From contig NZ_JACJMB010000007.1 of NCBI RefSeq assembly GCF_016902615.1, positions 35,895-99,894 on the forward strand: DNA of 64,000 nucleotides. The letters run 5' to 3'. This document shows, piece after piece, positions 15,743 to 24,174 of the stretch; the stretch's first letter is position 1; the number at the start of each line of letters is the position of its first letter. The position numbers and the translations under genes are program-made. A model generated the notes under the pieces. That model had not been told where the DNA came from. It made no database searches and saw only the letters and a list, made by a program, of their open reading frames with translations. The DNA is from Collinsella tanakaei (lineage in GTDB: Bacteria > Actinomycetota > Coriobacteriia > Coriobacteriales > Coriobacteriaceae).

Positions 15743-18700
15743 ATGAGTCCATCGACTTGCGGCGGCAACCGATTGAACGCCGCCGCATTCCGTCACCTGA
15801 TACCGAACGAAATGGCGAAACCGCCCCTGCGTGTGCTCGACCGCATCAGCGCATCCGTGAAATCGTTGATCGGCGCCATCCTGTTGTGCGTCATTGCGTT
15901 CGTGGGCATCGTCCTTGCAGCATATCCGCACGCCGCTTGGGCAGACCCGCAATCCATCGTCGTGGATTCGCTCATCCCCAACCCCTACTCGTATGGCGGG
16001 GCGGGAAGCTTCGTCCGGACGAGCAACGGGACGACTCCCGTCGCATACTGCGCGCAAGGCTGGCTCATCACACCGCAGGAGGGCCAGAAACTCGAGCGTC
16101 ATGGCGATCTCGATATCCCCGAACTCGATTACGTGATGTATCACGGCTACGACGGCGAAACCGTCACCTCCCTCTACGGGCTCGATGAGGAGCAGTCCGA
16201 AGCGGCAACCACCGCTGCGGTCTGGCTCGCCATCGGCAACCAGCGTGAGGACATCCTGGGGTACACCGCATCCGATAGCGAAGCGACCCATGGCAACAAG
16301 ATGTACCTCGAGCGCTGGCAGCGCCTTGAGAACGAGCAGGTCAAAACCGCTGCCATGGACCTGTATGAGGACGCAGTCGACTACCGCAACGAGGGAGCTG
16401 GTGGCGACGAGGACGGATGCGCCGTCCTGTGGCTCAACCGCACCGTCAACAACAGCGACGGCACCGCGAGCTACCAAGCCCTCGTGACTGCCAAGAAGAC
16501 GATTGCCGTCACCTTCCAGAAAACGTCCAGCGCACCCGACATCACCGAACTGAGTTCGGTGTACTCGCTGCAAGGCGCCACGTACGAGGTCTACCTCGCC
16601 GATAGCGAACAACTTGTCGACACCATAACCACCGACGAGAATGGACGGGCAACGCTTGCGCTTGAGCCGAACACGTCGTACTACGCGGTGGAAACGTCTG
16701 CCTCGACCGGCTACGAGCTCACAAACGAGCACATTCCGTTCAGCACCGGCACCAGCTCCCAAACCGTTGAGCTCACAAGCACCCCGCGCACCTTCGCCTT
16801 CGAGATCACCAAGAAGGATGCGGCAACCGGTGGAGCGGCGCAGCCGGGCGCATCGCTTGAGGGCGCAGAATATACGCTCTCCTCCATCACGACCCATCGA
16901 TTCGCCACCAGCGGAGCAACCGATAGCGAGGGCCACCTGACGCTCGAGGGCATTCCCCTGGGTAAGTTCCAGATTGTCGAAACCCGGCCCTCGCTCGGTT
17001 ATGTACTCGATACCGGCGTGAAGACCTATGAGGTAACGCCGGAAGATGCCGAGAACGGTGAACCGTTTACCCTCTCCCCTGCCAATGACTTCCCCGAAAC
17101 TCCCATCGCGTGCGACATCGAACTCATTAAGACGCTCGATATCGGACAGCCGGACGATCCGGACTACGGCTCCACCGCAGCCGAAGGCATCAGCTTCCAG
17201 ATCATCTCCAACACGACGCATGAGGTCGTTGGCACGCTGACCACCGACGAACAGGGCATGGCAACGAGCGCTGACATGTGGATGGGCGCGGGCACACGCC
17301 CTGCAGACGCTGCCGGAGCACTGCCTTTCGACGCCGCGGGCTACACGGTGCACGAAGACCCCGCAACCACGCCTGAGGGATTCACCGCACTTGAGGACTG
17401 GACCATCAAACCCGAGGACCTCGTCAACGGCGCAACGCTTCACTTCGCCGTGACCAACACGATGGTCACCTCTCGCGTCACCATCGTCAAAACCGACGCC
17501 GCAACGGGCCACCCCGTAACCCAGGCCGGCTTCTCCTTCACCGTGCTCGACGGCACGGGGCAGCCGCTCGATGAGAGTGCCTGGTACCCCGAGGCACCGG
17601 CATCCGACACGTTCACGACTGATGAGACGGGCCAGGTAACGCTACCTGCATACCTGCGCGCAGGCACCTATCGCATTCGCGAGACGAATGCGGTGGCACC
17701 CTATGTGCTTCCCCAAGAGGACACCGTCCTCGAAATCAGTGAGGACACGGGGTCACCCGAGGCAGCCGTATCTGTCGCGGATAGCACCGCCACCGGATCG
17801 GCCACGATCACGAACATCTGCTCCGTCGACGGGCAACCACTTGCCGGCGCTGAGTACGACATCGTCGCGCAGAGCGATATCGTCGCCCCCGACGGCACGG
17901 TTTTGGTTCCTGCCGGCCAGGTCGCAGGACATGCGACCACCGGCGCCGACGGCACAGCCCACATCGAAGGCCTGCCCCTGGGAGGGGAACGCACCGGTTA
18001 CACCCTCGTACAGACCGAAGCGGCACCCGGCCACGCCCTCAACACAGAGCCCATTCCGTTCGAACTCGCCTACCAGGATCAGCAGACACCTGACGTCGAG
18101 GCCCGCATCGAGGCGGTCTCCGAGGCGACCGGCATCACGATCAGCAAAGTCAGCGCGCATGACAAGACAAAAGTACTTGCCGGCGCGACGTTCAATATCG
18201 TCCCCGTACAGGACGACGAGCAAGCACCAGACAGCAACGACAGCACCGATGAGACCGCGCCAGACAGTGACGACTCCACCGAAGGAGAGGATGTCGAAGC
18301 CGACGCAGAAAATGAGCGAATGGAGGACGTCGAAAATGCGGCGGAAACGAACGCTTCCGCAGAAGACGGCGACCCTGTCGAAGATGCGCCAGACGATGAA
18401 GCTGATGCCGACCAGGCCACGGAGCCGTCCGTCAACCGACCCTCCGGAAACAATGACGATGCAGCAACCGACGAGGACGAGTCGACACCGTCCGATGACG
18501 GAAGCGACACCGATGCCGCCACACAGTACGTGACCGACGAGACCGGTACATGCAGTGCGCTTCATCTTGAGTCGGGAACCTATCGCCTTATAGAAATCAA
18601 GGCTCCTGCCGGCTATGTCTCGGACTCCGATGGGCTCACGTTCACCATCGACGAAAACGGATTGATCGATGGCCAAGCGAACCTGCCGGTCCATATTGCC

Positions 18701-19852
18701 AATGACTGCACCAAGGTCGACATATCCAAGCGCAGCAAACTTGACGAATCGTTCGTCGTCGGTTCACAGCTCGTCGTGCTCGATAGCGAGGACCAAGCTG
18801 TCGACAGCTGGACGACTGAAGCAGCTCCCCACCGCATCGAGGGCATCGCACCAGGGTCCTACGTTCTTGCTGAGAAAACTGCGGAGGGCACCTACATCGA
18901 GGACACCAAGCTCGAATTCACCGTCAAAGAAACAGCCAGCGTGCAGACAGTCACCATGTACGACGAGGCACCCCTCATCTGCGGGCAGGTCGATAAGCGA
19001 CAGGAACTCCTAGATGACGAGGGAGGGGCAGGAAGGCTCGTCTCCTACAGCATCGACTTCCGAAATCTCAGCGACACCTGGGTCGACGAATTCACCGTCA
19101 CCGACGAGATTGAGGCGGCAGCAGATGGTATCGCCGAGGTCGAGACCATCCGGTTGCCTGATGTCACCGGTGATGTCGATGGCCTGGTCAACGTCTGGTA
19201 CCGGACCGAAGGCGGGTCGGAAGGACCCGAGGCATCGGATGCCAACGCGACGCTCGACGACGGACACGCCAACCCGCAGCTTGAAGACCAGGCGATTCAG
19301 ATGTCCATCGGTGAAGATGCCCGGGCACTCGACTACCAGGGCTGGAGGCTCCTGAAGGAAAACGTGGAATGCTCCCATGACAACGCCGTCTCCGCCGATG
19401 ATCTGGAACTTCAAGAGGGAGAACGCATCGTCGCGATTCGATTGGAATTCGGTGCGGTGGAGGCCGACTTCTCCACGAGCCCACAAACCTGGGACCGCTC
19501 GGACCTGAAAGATTCGAATGACTCGTTCACCCCCGTCCAGAGCGGCGAGCAGGATACCTCTCAGCCTTTTGTTGTCCGCCTCGCAACCACCGATGCGTTT
19601 CGCGATGGCGCGGAACTCTCTAACACAGCATCGGTCGATTTGTATCGAAGTGGCGGAGGAGATGGGCTGGAAGCTCACGACACCGACCGCGTCACGCAGA
19701 CAGCCGGAGCCGCAACGTGGGACCTCGATCAAACGGGGCTTTCAATCAGAGGGTTTCTTATGGTCGCCGCGACTGCCGCAGGCGTCAGCGCAATCTCCGT
19801 CGTCCGGGGAGGATCTCACCGCACCACGCGTAGCACTCGAAGGAGATGGTAA
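15743..19852 (+). CDS. Giant CnaB-repeat surface protein with thioester-like N-domain
   Basis: Secreted, probably wall-linked adhesin of 1369 residues. A long signal (hydrophobic 41-61, AWA near 66) leads to a thioester-domain-like module (about 70-240: YCAQGW with Cys103, and TTAAVWLAIGN). About seven CnaB/SpaA-type beta modules follow (about 250-1090), each with the usual Lys near the start (FEITKKDAATGG, RVTIVKTDAATG) and Glu late (IVETRPSLGY, IRETNAVAP), the pair that forms stabilising isopeptides. The sixth module is interrupted by a roughly 100-residue Asp/Glu/Ser-rich stretch (826-927). The C-terminus has LDQTG, a hydrophobic run (1338-1355) and a basic tail. ATG with AGGAGG six bases upstream. 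It heads a cluster ending in a sortase gene. Confidence 0.88.
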   Translation: MSPSTCGGNRLNAAAFRHLIPNEMAKPPLRVLDRISASVKSLIGAILLCVIAFVGIVLAAYPHAAWADPQSIVVDSLIPNPYSYGGAGSFVRTSNGTTPVAYCAQGWLITPQEGQKLERHGDLDIPELDYVMYHGYDGETVTSLYGLDEEQSEAATTAAVWLAIGNQREDILGYTASDSEATHGNKMYLERWQRLENEQVKTAAMDLYEDAVDYRNEGAGGDEDGCAVLWLNRTVNNSDGTASYQALVTAKKTIAVTFQKTSSAPDITELSSVYSLQGATYEVYLADSEQLVDTITTDENGRATLALEPNTSYYAVETSASTGYELTNEHIPFSTGTSSQTVELTSTPRTFAFEITKKDAATGGAAQPGASLEGAEYTLSSITTHRFATSGATDSEGHLTLEGIPLGKFQIVETRPSLGYVLDTGVKTYEVTPEDAENGEPFTLSPANDFPETPIACDIELIKTLDIGQPDDPDYGSTAAEGISFQIISNTTHEVVGTLTTDEQGMATSADMWMGAGTRPADAAGALPFDAAGYTVHEDPATTPEGFTALEDWTIKPEDLVNGATLHFAVTNTMVTSRVTIVKTDAATGHPVTQAGFSFTVLDGTGQPLDESAWYPEAPASDTFTTDETGQVTLPAYLRAGTYRIRETNAVAPYVLPQEDTVLEISEDTGSPEAAVSVADSTATGSATITNICSVDGQPLAGAEYDIVAQSDIVAPDGTVLVPAGQVAGHATTGADGTAHIEGLPLGGERTGYTLVQTEAAPGHALNTEPIPFELAYQDQQTPDVEARIEAVSEATGITISKVSAHDKTKVLAGATFNIVPVQDDEQAPDSNDSTDETAPDSDDSTEGEDVEADAENERMEDVENAAETNASAEDGDPVEDAPDDEADADQATEPSVNRPSGNNDDAATDEDESTPSDDGSDTDAATQYVTDETGTCSALHLESGTYRLIEIKAPAGYVSDSDGLTFTIDENGLIDGQANLPVHIANDCTKVDISKRSKLDESFVVGSQLVVLDSEDQAVDSWTTEAAPHRIEGIAPGSYVLAEKTAEGTYIEDTKLEFTVKETASVQTVTMYDEAPLICGQVDKRQELLDDEGGAGRLVSYSIDFRNLSDTWVDEFTVTDEIEAAADGIAEVETIRLPDVTGDVDGLVNVWYRTEGGSEGPEASDANATLDDGHANPQLEDQAIQMSIGEDARALDYQGWRLLKENVECSHDNAVSADDLELQEGERIVAIRLEFGAVEADFSTSPQTWDRSDLKDSNDSFTPVQSGEQDTSQPFVVRLATTDAFRDGAELSNTASVDLYRSGGGDGLEAHDTDRVTQTAGAATWDLDQTGLSIRGFLMVAATAAGVSAISVVRGGSHRTTRSTRRRW

Positions 19853-19857
19853 TCATC

Positions 19858-20364
19858 ATGGTTTCACGTGACACATCGAGAAAGCCGACCGCTCGGCGCA
19901 TCGCAATAATTGGCGCACTGCTTGTCGCGCTTATCTGCCTCGGATGCCTCATCTGGCGCTTCGTGGGCACAGACAGGGGGCAGGTTGGCACCACCATCGG
20001 CGATTACGAAGGACTGACCCGCGAGGAGATCATTGAGGAGCTCAACCGGTCAGCACGCGAAAACATGATGACCATCTCAGTTGCCCCGAACGCAACGATT
20101 CAGGCTGACGGCACGGTCAGGGTGAACGTCATCAACGTTTCCGAGAACAGGTTCGCCCAGCGATTCTCAATCATTCAGAACGACGAGGTTCTCTACACAT
20201 CGGACCAGCTGAATCCGGGACGAAAGATTGAAACCTGCCACGTGAACGGATTGGAACCTGGGTCCGCCAGCATCGAAATCCAAGCCGTCGACCAGGAAAC
20301 AGGTGAAGATCACGGCAGCCCCATGCGGGTCAACATCGCGGTCAATGAGGCATCAGCCTCGTAA
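19858..20364 (+). CDS. Single-pass membrane protein with Ig-like extracellular domain
   Basis: Protein of 168 residues, function unknown. A basic N-terminus and one membrane helix (about 15-35) precede an extracellular part with LTREEIIEELNRSARENM and a beta-rich domain (VRVNVINVSENRFAQRF, LEPGSASIEIQAVD) like an Ig fold. No sorting motif is present, so it should stay membrane-anchored. The second of two ATGs is chosen: AAGGAG lies 12 bases before it and directly abuts the first one. It begins five bases after the giant surface protein, so co-expression is likely. It may be an accessory or anchor protein of the assembly. Confidence 0.8.
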   Translation: MVSRDTSRKPTARRIAIIGALLVALICLGCLIWRFVGTDRGQVGTTIGDYEGLTREEIIEELNRSARENMMTISVAPNATIQADGTVRVNVINVSENRFAQRFSIIQNDEVLYTSDQLNPGRKIETCHVNGLEPGSASIEIQAVDQETGEDHGSPMRVNIAVNEASAS

Positions 20365-20410
20365 TCAGGCATCGGTAACCGACGATGCCGCGAAGAGAAA
20401 GGGATTGACC

Positions 20411-21019
20411 ATGAAAGAACAGATGCATCGAGCTTTGCGACGTTGCACCGCTTGCGCCTGCGCGCTCAGCGCATCGGCGGCGCTCCTCGCCCCGGGAGCG
20501 GCATTCGCTGCATTCTCAGATGACGGCGATAAGAACACAACAGAGGTAACCGTTGCGGCAGCGGATGGCAACCTAGAATTTACTGTCCCCACCGTCATTG
20601 CCTTTGCCGCCATGCCGGACGGTAAGCTTCAAGCGGCGAATCCCGAAAACCTTGTAATCGAAAACCGCTCGATTTTCGCCATCCACGTAACCAATATGGC
20701 GGTGAGCGCTGAATCGCCCTGGACGCTTGTAGAGGAAGCAACGACATCTGGCGTCAACAATTCAATCAGCTTTAAGGTTGGTCCAAACATGAATGCCAGA
20801 TCCGCATACGAAGCGTCTCACCCAGGTGGAATCGACCTGTCGGGAGATGCAGCTTGGGATATGGGATTTGCTAATTCAGAAAGCTCATCGCTCGAACTGA
20901 ATGCGGCGGGCAATATCTCAAACACGACGCAGGATCTCTCCCTCGATGGCGGCGTAAAGGCGGCGACGATCACGTGGACCATCGAGGCTGGTCAGCACCA
21001 TGATGCGCAGAGCAGCTAG
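20411..21019 (+). CDS. Secreted protein with VPT/IENRS domain (pilin-like candidate)
   Basis: Exported protein of 202 residues. A Sec signal (hydrophobic ACALSASAALLAPGAAFA) is likely cut before AFSDDG. The mature part is one beta-rich domain beginning LEFTVPTVIAFAAMPDG, with VIENRSIFAIHVTNM and closing strands ATITWTIEAG. A related domain forms the C-terminal third of the protein at 21391-22689. There is no LPXTG motif or C-terminal membrane helix, so it may be released or held by partners. AAAGGG precedes the ATG. The next gene overlaps its last 20 bases. The name is structural only; no function is established. Confidence 0.8.
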   Translation: MKEQMHRALRRCTACACALSASAALLAPGAAFAAFSDDGDKNTTEVTVAAADGNLEFTVPTVIAFAAMPDGKLQAANPENLVIENRSIFAIHVTNMAVSAESPWTLVEEATTSGVNNSISFKVGPNMNARSAYEASHPGGIDLSGDAAWDMGFANSESSSLELNAAGNISNTTQDLSLDGGVKAATITWTIEAGQHHDAQSS

Positions 21020-21362
21020 CCTCCGAGATATCGCTGCCCGGATTTGCCTGATTGCTGGATGCGCACCACTTCTCTTCGGCGCACAGCCAGCGTGGGCGGG
21101 GCAGACGGTCACACCAAACATCACACCCGACTCGGGATCAGGCGCAACCGATGTCACCATCACCGGCGTCGATTCGCCGCAAACCGACCAGGACAAGGCG
21201 ACCTCGTCGAAACCCGCAACGACGGGAAACGCCAGCAGCCCAACTGGTGACCTGGCGCAGACCGGCGTCAACAACCCTCTCGCCATGCTCGCTATCGCCG
21301 CATGCGGGTCATGTGCGCTCTTCGCAGCGACATCGGAAAGCCCATCGCGTCAGCGCCAGTAA
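21000..21362 (+). CDS. Small sortase substrate with LAQTG motif
   Basis: Exported protein of 120 residues: signal peptide (hydrophobic 13-33, cut after AWA), a short Thr/Ser/Pro/Asp-rich spacer (about 35-84) and a C-terminal sorting signal of LAQTG (85-89), hydrophobic stretch and RQRQ tail. The small folded content suggests a wall-anchored stalk or cap. It overlaps the previous gene by 20 bases. Two adjacent ATGs (21000 and 21003) are equally possible starts. The LxQTG motif, with no Pro at position two, resembles LDQTG in the giant surface protein and fits the sortase encoded two genes downstream. Confidence 0.8.
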   Translation: MMRRAASLRDIAARICLIAGCAPLLFGAQPAWAGQTVTPNITPDSGSGATDVTITGVDSPQTDQDKATSSKPATTGNASSPTGDLAQTGVNNPLAMLAIAACGSCALFAATSESPSRQRQ

Positions 21363-21390
21363 CCAAACCGGAAGGAAAGGGGACCGCTTC

Positions 21391-22689
21391 ATGAATCGAA
21401 TCATTCACACGACCCGTGGGGCGGTCCTCCTCCTCGCTTGTCTGCTCGCAATCGCTTTGCAGCCGATAAGCTCTTACGCCAGCGACCTTGCCGATATCGC
21501 CGACTACTATGGGCTCCGACCTCCCGTCGACGCCACTCCTCGAACCATGTCCCTTGCACGCACCATAGAGGAGAGTCCGACCGGCATATGGATCCAGGAT
21601 GACTCAGAGGTCATCAACGGGGCAAAGCAGGTAAACGAGTACCGCATCGCGGCAGAGCCTGACGATCAGGGCAACATCTTGATCGAAATCAAAACGACCA
21701 TTTATAACATCAGCCTCCCTACCGTCATGTGGACCACGACGAAAACCATTTATTGCGACGGCGTTGAGGTTGCATCTATTCCTGAGAATAGAGAGGAGGC
21801 CGGTAAGGGCGAAAGCATTAGCCAAGGCACCTCCTTCCGACTCTCCAAGGGCGGCGTGCACCACATCACAAGTATCGAGATACCGTTTCGCGGCGGCACG
21901 CAAACGAAGGCGGGGTGGGACTTCTACGTCTATGTCCCCTATGTCATTACTCCGAGCGTCACCGAGGGCGGGAGCATCAATCCCGACAAACCGACCTATG
22001 CGAAACCGGGCTCATCCTTTGCTTGCACCATCACACCAGACGCTGGATACCGCACCGAGCAGGTCCTCATCGATGGCACGCCCTATGGACCGATTTCGTC
22101 GTTCACGTTCAACAACGTCGATGATGATCATTGCGTCGCCGCAACATTCACCAAGGTCTGGACAGTCGTCTTCCTCGACCGCGACGGCGTTGAACTCGAT
22201 CGCGTCGTTGTCGATGATGGTGCAGATGCAGCACCGCCCGCTATACCCGATATCGAGGGGTATGCCTCCTGCGGTTGGGATCAGGATCTGACGCAGATAC
22301 ACAGCGACATGGTCGTGCAGCCCGTCTACGAACCGGTCATCACGGTTCGCGTACCGACGACAGTCGCATGTACGCTTCTCCCGTCAGGAGAGGTTGTCAC
22401 AAACGATAGTTACGCCATCGAGAATAGGTCGTCAATCCCCGTGCGCACCTCCAGCATCGAGGTGTTGCAACAGGCGCCGAACACCGCAGTCGAACTGCTT
22501 GACGGCGAAAGCGTTGCGTGGTCGACCGAAGACGGGGGACCAGGGTTCTCGATCGATGCCAACGCTTCCAAGAACCTCACCTGGAACGTCGCACCGTTTG
22601 ACGCAGAGCTCAACGCCGAACTTATCGCCGCAGCAGCTCAATCACCCCAAGAACTCTGCTTGGTGAGTTTCACGTTCGAGGCGGAATAG
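21391..22689 (+). CDS. Secreted multidomain surface protein
   Basis: Exported protein of 432 residues. A signal peptide (hydrophobic VLLLACLLAIAL, SYA region) is followed by a beta-rich domain (about 70-185), a bacterial-repeat-like module (SVTEGGSINPD, CTITPDAGYRTEQVLIDG), an InlB-type B-repeat-like module (WTVVFLDRDGVELDRVVV) and a C-terminal domain starting VRVPTTVACTLLPSGEVV with YAIENRSSIPVRTSSI that matches the protein at 20411-21019. No sorting motif or C-terminal helix is seen. AAAGGGG precedes the ATG. The stop is immediately followed by the sortase start, so the two are co-translated. Confidence 0.83.
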   Translation: MNRIIHTTRGAVLLLACLLAIALQPISSYASDLADIADYYGLRPPVDATPRTMSLARTIEESPTGIWIQDDSEVINGAKQVNEYRIAAEPDDQGNILIEIKTTIYNISLPTVMWTTTKTIYCDGVEVASIPENREEAGKGESISQGTSFRLSKGGVHHITSIEIPFRGGTQTKAGWDFYVYVPYVITPSVTEGGSINPDKPTYAKPGSSFACTITPDAGYRTEQVLIDGTPYGPISSFTFNNVDDDHCVAATFTKVWTVVFLDRDGVELDRVVVDDGADAAPPAIPDIEGYASCGWDQDLTQIHSDMVVQPVYEPVITVRVPTTVACTLLPSGEVVTNDSYAIENRSSIPVRTSSIEVLQQAPNTAVELLDGESVAWSTEDGGPGFSIDANASKNLTWNVAPFDAELNAELIAAAAQSPQELCLVSFTFEAE

Positions 22690-23442
22690 ATGATGCGACT
22701 CATTCGGCGCGCCATCCACATGGGCGCCCTGTTCATCAGCGTGGTCTGTGTCATGTCGATCGCGATCCTCTTCGCTCGCAGCATCATCAGCGAGCGGGCG
22801 TATGAGAACCTTCGCGCAGCCAGTCTGTTTGATGCGTCATCGCGTGCCGGACAACCAGATAGCGCACCACAGGACGCGATCACTGAGCACATTGCCGCAT
22901 GGCTTGAGGTGGAAGGAACGCATATCTCCTACCCTGTCGTCCAACCCGTCGCGAATCTCCCCCGTGACTGGTACCTCTCCCATAATGTTTGGGGAGAATG
23001 GGATCCCCTAGGGTGCCCCTACCTCGACCGGCGTTGCGACCTCACAGGACAGCACCTTATGGTGTTCGGTCACCATATGCAAGGAACCGACCAGATGTTC
23101 AGCGAGCTTTCCGAGACCCGTCAGCAAGAGGTGTTCGACAGCATCGGGGCGGCAACATGGGACACTCGAAACGGCACGGCAACAACATTCGATCCCCTCT
23201 TCGCCTTGAGCGTCGATGCATCGGATTCGGAAATCCAACGATTCACCTTTGCCAACGAGGGCGAGATGCGCTCTTGGCTCATCAGCCTGTCAAAGCGCGC
23301 CGAGGCCACCTCGCCCGATGCCAAGACGCTCATCGAGCGCGCAGCGCGCGTCCTCACGCTTGTCACCTGCTCGGAAGCGCAAGCGGGCGGAAGAACCAGA
23401 ACCCTTACAGTGTTTGTTTCGCCGGATACAGCATCACGATAG
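22690..23442 (+). CDS. Class B-like sortase
   Basis: Membrane cysteine transpeptidase of 250 residues. The N-terminal helix (about 10-30) anchors it. The catalytic set is visible: His in FGHHM (128/129), Cys227 in TLVTCS and Arg235 in GGRTRTLTVFV. The GHHM...MFSEL context is typical of class B sortases (S. aureus SrtB, or the pilus class B enzymes). It probably attaches the two cluster proteins with LxQTG motifs to the wall or to each other. It starts directly after the preceding stop codon (TAGATG) and ends the cluster. Confidence 0.92.
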   Translation: MMRLIRRAIHMGALFISVVCVMSIAILFARSIISERAYENLRAASLFDASSRAGQPDSAPQDAITEHIAAWLEVEGTHISYPVVQPVANLPRDWYLSHNVWGEWDPLGCPYLDRRCDLTGQHLMVFGHHMQGTDQMFSELSETRQQEVFDSIGAATWDTRNGTATTFDPLFALSVDASDSEIQRFTFANEGEMRSWLISLSKRAEATSPDAKTLIERAARVLTLVTCSEAQAGGRTRTLTVFVSPDTASR

Positions 23443-23461
23443 GCCGCAAGCTCTATGCAAC

Positions 23462-23638
23462 TCAGGACGCATCGGCCGCCGAAGCCTCACCGGACTCCGC
23501 GGCGACCTCCGCCGCATGCACGGACTCAGGTGTCGACCCCTTGATGCCGACAAAATACGCAAGGCCGAGTCCCAAGGCGACGGCGATGACAATCCCAACC
23601 AGATAGAGTACCCAATGTCTCCTGATGAATGAGAACAC
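23462..23638 (-). CDS. Small single-pass membrane protein
   Basis: About 58 residues: a basic start (FSFIRRHW), one membrane helix (VLYLVGIVIAVALGLGLAYFVGI) and an Ala/Glu/Ser-rich tail. I favour a GTG start with GGAGG a few bases upstream; an ATG at 23656 would add six residues but has a poor site. Convergent with the sortase gene with only 19 bases between. Function unknown. Confidence 0.55.
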   Translation of the reverse strand: MFSFIRRHWVLYLVGIVIAVALGLGLAYFVGIKGSTPESVHAAEVAAESGEASAADAS

Positions 23639-23834
23639 AAGCCCTCCCGAAGTCATCTTCCATGCACCGTATACTACCAGCAATCCTCGCCGCCCAGCGT
23701 TCCATGGCAGGCACACTTCGGAAAAACGAGATGCAGCCCATATGGAGACGGACGTACGCTGCAGAGTCTATACCCTGATTTTTGGGTATGAGAGCCACAT
23801 CACGCTCATGTTCCCGAAACGAGAGGAGACCAGC

Positions 23835-24080
23835 ATGGCCGAAACCTCATATGAGCTGTACATCATGCCCGGATGCCCGTACTGCCGTCGTGTGACAACA
23901 TGGCTCGACGAGCACGGTATCAACATTCCCCTGAAGGACATCACCACGGATCACGATGCGGAGCAAACCCTTATTGCGGTAGGTGGCAAGCGCCAGGTGC
24001 CCTGCTTGTTCATCGATGGCGTCCCCCTCTACGAATCCGCCGACATCATCGAGCATCTCAGCAAGATATTCGACTGCTAG
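23835..24080 (+). CDS. Glutaredoxin-like protein
   Basis: Small thiol redox protein of 81 residues with the thioredoxin fold pattern: YELYIMPGCPYCRR holds the active-site CPYC (residues 14-17), RQVPCLFIDG gives the cis-Pro loop, and LYESADIIEHL is the usual C-terminal helix. The ATG follows GAGAGGAGA. It could reduce protein disulfides or mixed disulfides using glutathione or another low-mass thiol; which one is not visible. Monocistronic, ending in a bidirectional terminator shared with the M28-like gene. Confidence 0.92.
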   Translation: MAETSYELYIMPGCPYCRRVTTWLDEHGINIPLKDITTDHDAEQTLIAVGGKRQVPCLFIDGVPLYESADIIEHLSKIFDC

Positions 24081-24117
24081 CAGATCGACCGCGCACAACA
24101 TTTTCGGTAGATATGAG

Positions 24118-24153
24118 AAAGCGGTCGCATCCCCTAAAGGATGCGACCGCTTT
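24118..24153. terminator. Bidirectional terminator
   Basis: A perfect 15-bp stem (24118-24132 with 24139-24153) and a 6-base loop, with A-rich and T-rich flanks that give T-runs on both strands. Between the convergent glutaredoxin and M28-like genes. Confidence 0.88.
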
Positions 24154-24174
24154 TCATGTACCGATGCGCTGTTC

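Noticed and set aside
15341..17512. 723-codon minus-strand frame opposite the CnaB gene
   Set aside because: Runs across tRNA-Gly and the CnaB gene start; composition is that of an antisense frame.
19860..19875. GGTTTCACGTGACACA, parS-like
   Set aside because: Two mismatches, far from the par locus, and inside the first codons of a surface-cluster gene; chance is likely.
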